Shown piece after piece: positions 59,938 through 64,000 of a stretch of 64,000 nt of DNA. Within the stretch, counting starts at the first letter, position 1. The number at the start of each line of letters is the position of its first letter. The position numbers were made by a program, and so were the translations under genes. Origin of the DNA: Flavobacterium sp. SUN052. Lineage in GTDB: Bacteria; Bacteroidota; Bacteroidia; Flavobacteriales; Flavobacteriaceae. Location of the stretch: NCBI RefSeq assembly GCF_028867935.1, contig NZ_JAPQNS010000001.1, forward strand, positions 186,001 through 250,000, written 5' to 3'. Under the pieces are notes generated by a model that made no database searches, was not told the origin of the DNA, and was given only the letters and a program-made list of their open reading frames with translations.

Positions 59938-62160
59938 CTACACATTCCACCAATACGTTAGCTTAAAAACAATTGCCCGGTTCTTCACCCGAAAATTTTC
60001 GGGAAGGTAATTGTCCGTATAAACGATAAACAGGTCAGAGGCTGGCTTGTAGCGCCATTGCAGACGGGTATTCAAGTTCACATTTTTGGCCTGTTGGTTG
60101 TACTGCATAAAGGCTGTGATGAACAGCGAGTTGGTCATGGTCAGATCCAGACGCGGTCCAACAAGCCAAAACGTAGTCAGACCAGACAATTCGGGCAGGC
60201 TAATGCGGTTGAAGCTCGACGAAACGGCCAAACTAGCATAGGGTTGAACCCGGTATGCCAGATCGGTTGTAATGTTCAGACGGGTGCCGTTATCATAAAA
60301 ACCACCGTAACGCGTCGAAAAGCCGTAGGTGAACAGGCTTTGTGGTCGCGAAATGAACTCGGTTCCCCAGGATTGCCAACCGTGCTGACTCCCGGCTTTC
60401 AATTTAGCTTTGCCACTATTGGTAGGGTCGAGGTCGGCCAATAGGCGGACATAATCGGTCGCCACCCAGCCCGTAAAGGTACTCTTACTGCGAAACTGAA
60501 GTCCATAGGCCAGATAGCTCGTGTTGTCGAGTCGCTGACTTAGCTTCGTGTTCATAAAAATGGTGCTGTTGAGAATGGGCCCGTGACTCAACACCGAGCT
60601 GCCTTTCGGAAAGAACAGGTAAGCCAGTTGCCCGTTTAATTTCTGGTAACCCCGGCGTGGTACGTAACCTACTTCGGGATTGTAATTGGTGCCCACATAC
60701 TCATATTGGCCTCCCACAATCCATTTACGGTCATTATACAATAGATTGCCAGCCATCACTTTATTGTCGGCTGGGCTTCCCGGCGAAAACGATTGTAAGT
60801 ACAGTGCCTTGCCCGTCCAGAGGTTATTGGCCGACTGTAGGTTATATTCCATACCTACGTTGCGGTTATATTGCGAATAAGTCGGGAAACCCTCACGGGG
60901 GGTGTAGTTCATCGACTGCTTGTTCACCAGCATAAGTCCCACATTTGAGCGTACGCCCACTCGCCGTTGAAAAGCCGCCACCGTAAAATTCTGGCGGGGT
61001 AAATCCGTCTCTTCTACATCGGCCGTTTGCATGTGCATCAGGCCAACACGCCAGTCTTTGTTCAGCTTACCACTAACCCGTGCCCCGTACCGAATAGGCA
61101 CTCCAAGGCCAATCCGTCGGCTGAAAAAAGGCCGGATGGTGGCATAGCCGAAGTTGGCGAACAGGTCGCCGTTTTCCAGGAAAAACTGACGCCGTTCGGG
61201 GAAGAACAGCTCGAAGCGGTCGAGGTTCGTGACTTGCCGGTCCACTTCCACCTGCGAAAAATCAGGGTTTACCGTGAGGTCGAGGTTCATCGACGACGTA
61301 AGTGCAACTTTGGCATCGCCCCCGATTGTGCCGGTTGGGGCGGGGCGCTCAACAGTAGCGAAATTGCGGGCGGTACTGCCCAGTACATACGGAATCACCG
61401 AGATGTTTGGCCCTGCCTGAGGTGGTGCCTGGTCCCAAACCAACTGACCAGTGTAAGCCAGCGATGCCGTTGGAAACTGCCGTGGAATAGGTGTCCACGA
61501 TGATTTCTCTGTACTGGTTAAATCTTGCCGACTGAAATTGACACCCCAATGCGTAATTCCTTTTTTATACCGGATCGACTTGAACGGAATGGCAGCTTCG
61601 AACACATACCGATCGGGGTAATTACGAACCACGGAGGTCCACTTATTATCCCAACTGGTGTTTATTTTGCCGCCTTCATACATGAGCCCATCCCATTGGG
61701 CTCCCACGGCGTTGGCTCCAAAACTGAAGCCGTTCGTCTGATCTTCGAACGTGTCGAGAAACAGCAGAAAGTTGTCGTTTTTGCCGAAATTCCAGTCGCG
61801 CCGGAGCGACTCAACCACATAAGGCTGGTTTTTAGGGTAATAACAGATGGCAATGATATACAGGTTCTGATTATCGTAGGCCATGCGAACATCGGTCGAT
61901 ACCCGGGCACGGCTGGTGTCCATCGGCAACACCATGTAAAAATCAGAGGCTGACTGCGCCGTTTGCCAGGCGGCCTCGTCAGCAACTCCATCAATGCGGA
62001 TGGGCGAAGTTGCTTGATAAATGTTGTACTTAAAAGTGTCGTTCTTTTTCTGAGCAAAGGCGGGAGAAGCCAGCCAGAAAAGCGGGAGTAGTAGAAGTAA
62101 GCGGGTCACAGAAATCGAGATTATTGCGGAGGGTAGATGTACAATCTCCCGTACATGCAT
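59938..62160 (-). CDS. DUF5916 / CBM9-like outer-membrane protein
   Basis: 740 residues with a signal-like N terminus (ending AFAQ at about 36); a GTG at 62109 giving MTRLLLLLPLFW would also fit and shorten the signal. The N-terminal third (about 45-240) resembles the family 9 carbohydrate-binding-like domain, including IRIDGVADEAAWQTA and FLLFLDTFEDQTNGFSFGANAVGAQWDG. The rest is DUF5916, an outer-membrane barrel with ERRQFFLENGDLF and FFSRRIGLG. The C terminus ends in aromatic residues (FKLTYWWNV). Function unknown; surface glycan handling is a guess. Confidence 0.9.
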   Translation of the reverse strand: MHVREIVHLPSAIISISVTRLLLLLPLFWLASPAFAQKKNDTFKYNIYQATSPIRIDGVADEAAWQTAQSASDFYMVLPMDTSRARVSTDVRMAYDNQNLYIIAICYYPKNQPYVVESLRRDWNFGKNDNFLLFLDTFEDQTNGFSFGANAVGAQWDGLMYEGGKINTSWDNKWTSVVRNYPDRYVFEAAIPFKSIRYKKGITHWGVNFSRQDLTSTEKSSWTPIPRQFPTASLAYTGQLVWDQAPPQAGPNISVIPYVLGSTARNFATVERPAPTGTIGGDAKVALTSSMNLDLTVNPDFSQVEVDRQVTNLDRFELFFPERRQFFLENGDLFANFGYATIRPFFSRRIGLGVPIRYGARVSGKLNKDWRVGLMHMQTADVEETDLPRQNFTVAAFQRRVGVRSNVGLMLVNKQSMNYTPREGFPTYSQYNRNVGMEYNLQSANNLWTGKALYLQSFSPGSPADNKVMAGNLLYNDRKWIVGGQYEYVGTNYNPEVGYVPRRGYQKLNGQLAYLFFPKGSSVLSHGPILNSTIFMNTKLSQRLDNTSYLAYGLQFRSKSTFTGWVATDYVRLLADLDPTNSGKAKLKAGSQHGWQSWGTEFISRPQSLFTYGFSTRYGGFYDNGTRLNITTDLAYRVQPYASLAVSSSFNRISLPELSGLTTFWLVGPRLDLTMTNSLFITAFMQYNQQAKNVNLNTRLQWRYKPASDLFIVYTDNYLPENFRVKNRAIVFKLTYWWNV

Positions 62161-62198
62161 AAAAGAAAAGGCGGCTGGGTCATACTGACCAAGTCGCC
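62161..62198 (-). terminator. Terminator after DEAD-box helicase gene
   Basis: GGCGACTTGGTCA (minus strand, 62198-62186) pairs with TGACCCAGCCGCC at 11 of 13 positions with wobbles, followed on the minus strand by TTTTCTTTT. It lies 22 bases after the helicase stop codon and reaches the start region of the next minus-strand gene, so that gene may depend on its own promoter. Confidence 0.7.
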
Positions 62199-62219
62199 CT
62201 AAATAGTGGAGTAAATCAA

Positions 62220-63830
62220 TTATTCTGCAACGTTCACTGGCTGTTGCTGGGTTTCGCCTGCCTGATCGGGCTTGCGACCTCGTCCTCTGTTTCGCTTACG
62301 TGGTTTTTTGGCCTCTCCATTCGGTTGCCCCTCGGCGTTTAAAACAGGTACTGGTGGTGATTCGACTGAACCATTTTCAGGATTGGTGCTGGACTCTGCC
62401 GCTGCTGAGTCCGGGCGCGGTCCACGACCTCCCCGATTATTCCGACTCCGGTTTCTATCCTGGGATTTTGCAGTCGGTTGGCCTTCGGTTGTTACGGGCG
62501 TTCCTTCAGCTGGTGGGGCGCTATTGAGTTGACCATTTTGCGCCGGGCGCTCATTATTCCGGCTCTCGTTTCGGGGTTTGCGTTCACCCTTTGCGTTGCC
62601 TCGTTTCTCGTCCTTTCCGCGCCCACCACCTCGGGGGGCGTTACCACGGCCACCATCCCGGCGTGGATCAGTGGCACCACCTTCAGATGAGGGTGCCGGA
62701 CCAAGCCCAAGTTCTTCCGTAATTGACCGTTTTTCTATTTTCTTCTCTAACAGCCGCTCAATCTTCTTGACCCGGTACAGATCCATTTCGTTGACAAACG
62801 TGATGGCTGTGCCCGTATTTTCAGCGCGCGCTGTGCGGCCAATCCGGTGAACGTAATCTTCAGCATCGCGGGGAACGTCGTAGTTGACTACGTGGCTCAG
62901 GCTGTCGATGTCGATGCCACGCGATAGTACGTCGGTGGCTACCAGAATGGGGAACTGCTTGTTTTTGAAGCCTCGGAGCACTTTTTCGCGTTGATCCTGC
63001 TCAATATCCGACGAGATACCGTGCGATTCGTAGCCTAACTTGGTCAACGCTCGAACAATCGGGTTCACCTCCGATTTGCGTGAGGTAAATAAGACCATGC
63101 TCTGGGCATTGGCTTGCTGAATAAGATGCATCAACAGCGGCAGTTTCTGGTGGTCTTTAGCCATGTAGAACTGCTGGTCGATTTTCTCGGCGGGTTTCGA
63201 TACGGCAAGCGTAATTTCGTCGGGATTCTTAAGAAGTTTCTTGGCGAAGTCCCGAATTTTTCCGGGCATTGTTGCCGAGAACATCAGCGTCTGTCGGTTT
63301 GCCGGAATGTCGCGAACGATCTTCAGAATATCGTCTGAAAAGCCCATGTCGAGCATCTTATCGGCCTCATCCAGAACGAGGTAATTCAATTGGTCGAACT
63401 TCACATAGCCCATCTGCATGTGGGCCATCAGACGACCGGGCGTAGCAATAATAATGTCGGCTCCGGTGGTGAGGGCTTTGCGTTGCTGATCCCAGTTTTC
63501 GCCTTTGCCCCCTCCGTACAGGGCAATGCTCGTGGCCGAAACAAAATAGGCAAACCCTTCAACCTGTTCATCGATTTGCTTAGCCAACTCGCGGGTAGGC
63601 ACCAGAATCAGCGTGCTGGTATGCTGGTGACCGGCGTGAGAAATTTTGTCGAGGAGTGGAATCAGATAAGCCGCTGTTTTACCCGTACCGGTTTGGGCAC
63701 AGGCGATAAGGTCTTTACCCTCGATGATTTTAGGAATAGCCATCTCCTGAATGGGAGTAGCCTGCTGGTAATTCATGGCGTCCACACCCGACAGTACGTC
63801 GTCGTGCAGGTTGAAGTCGTGAAAGGTCAC
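62220..63830 (-). CDS. DEAD-box RNA helicase with disordered basic tail
   Basis: 536 residues from a GTG at 63830, which gives the family-typical start TFHDFNLHDDVL; the longer frame would begin with TTG. Motifs: Q motif YQQATPIQ, ACAQTGTGKTAA (I), PTRELAKQ (Ia), TPGRL (Ib), VLDEADKML (II), FSATMPGK (III), VLFTSRKSEV (IV), VATDVLSRGIDI (V) and HRIGRTARAE (VI). From about 385 on, the tail is disordered and rich in Arg, Gly, Lys and Glu, with RGG-like groups. It probably remodels RNA at low temperature or in ribosome assembly. Confidence 0.93.
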   Translation of the reverse strand: MTFHDFNLHDDVLSGVDAMNYQQATPIQEMAIPKIIEGKDLIACAQTGTGKTAAYLIPLLDKISHAGHQHTSTLILVPTRELAKQIDEQVEGFAYFVSATSIALYGGGKGENWDQQRKALTTGADIIIATPGRLMAHMQMGYVKFDQLNYLVLDEADKMLDMGFSDDILKIVRDIPANRQTLMFSATMPGKIRDFAKKLLKNPDEITLAVSKPAEKIDQQFYMAKDHQKLPLLMHLIQQANAQSMVLFTSRKSEVNPIVRALTKLGYESHGISSDIEQDQREKVLRGFKNKQFPILVATDVLSRGIDIDSLSHVVNYDVPRDAEDYVHRIGRTARAENTGTAITFVNEMDLYRVKKIERLLEKKIEKRSITEELGLGPAPSSEGGATDPRRDGGRGNAPRGGGRGKDEKRGNAKGERKPRNESRNNERPAQNGQLNSAPPAEGTPVTTEGQPTAKSQDRNRSRNNRGGRGPRPDSAAAESSTNPENGSVESPPVPVLNAEGQPNGEAKKPRKRNRGRGRKPDQAGETQQQPVNVAE

Positions 63831-63895
63831 GTGCAGTGAAATAAATTGTGAATGCAACTGACCAATTCGCCCGGCCAGTATACCGCTATTTTTGT

Positions 63896-63903
63896 CAAAT
63901 ATA
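63896..63903 (-). promoter_or_regulatory. Candidate -7 element of helicase gene (TATATTTG)
   Basis: Exact TAnnTTTG on the minus strand, 66 bases before the GTG start. No TTG at the -33 position. It is the only match in the divergent region with the gene at 63968. Confidence 0.4.
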
Positions 63904-63967
63904 CTATTTTTTAACGCGATATGCCGTATAATCGTTCTACGTTGCTTCTACGCCCACTTACCCGTTT

Positions 63968-64000
63968 ATGAAACCACTCTTTCTGACTACAATTCTCCTC
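63968..64000 (+). CDS. Start of a putative secreted protein (truncated by window)
   Basis: Only 11 codons are present (MKPLFLTTILL). The Met-Lys start followed by hydrophobic residues looks like the beginning of a signal peptide, and the start is divergent from the helicase gene. Nothing can be said about the product. Confidence 0.4.
   Translation, partial: MKPLFLTTILL

Overview
This window is a chromosomal segment of a member of the Bacteroidota, most likely a Cytophagales bacterium of the Spirosoma type. The reasons are the Bacteroidota-typical families (DUF5916, DUF2911, DUF1460, probable DUF6452/DUF6048 pair, Anbu), near-balanced base composition, several promoter-like sites of the form TTG-N18..20-TAnnTTT and lipoprotein or signal peptides typical of the phylum. 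No rRNA, tRNA, CRISPR array, transposase or phage gene was seen. The genus is an inference.

Layout. 1-2928: glycan genes (end of a GH92 mannosidase, GH43, lipoprotein aldose 1-epimerase). 3046-6349: Uma2 endonuclease facing an unknown gene-ksgA-mgtE operon. 6632-15207: secreted SGNH esterase-like protein with DUF11 domains, the proteasome-like Anbu with a transglutaminase, a TPR histidine kinase with a LytTR regulator, and glmM. 15313-16934: two small membrane proteins and a nucleotidyltransferase. 17137-24241: phenylalanine/tyrosine degradation cluster (hmgA, hppD, phhA, MarR regulator, fahA, flavin reductase) containing an unrelated envelope gene pair. 24384-34652: lactonase, Mla-type lipid transporter, D-aminoacylase-like amidohydrolase, thioredoxin-like protein, amino acid permease, S1/P1 nuclease. 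34717-45296: long minus-strand run (penicillin acylase family, amidase, MFS, Gfo/Idh, SDR, Old Yellow Enzyme family, GH88), which looks like an uptake and catabolic unit for unsaturated uronic sugars plus amide hydrolases. 45462-55916: DUF2911, ParE-type toxin-antitoxin pair, three separate GH13 amylases, DUF1460 amidase, sucC, LolD-like ATPase, rpe. 56191-64000: ligA-dapA, two outer-membrane-type proteins, a DEAD-box helicase and the first codons of another secreted protein.

The most unusual signal is not a gene. At least ten intergenic spacers are filled by long inverted repeats, many built from a short word repeated along each arm (for example CAGTGAGCAGT and its complement). Their arms often reach into the coding ends: they supply the stop codons of Anbu, the 15313-15621 gene and the lactonase, the last residues of PhhA and KsgA, and the start-codon context of MlaF and the MFS transporter. 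Sequences differ from spacer to spacer, so this is several families sharing one architecture. Two palindromes upstream of hmgA are candidate operators for the MarR-type regulator in the tyrosine cluster.
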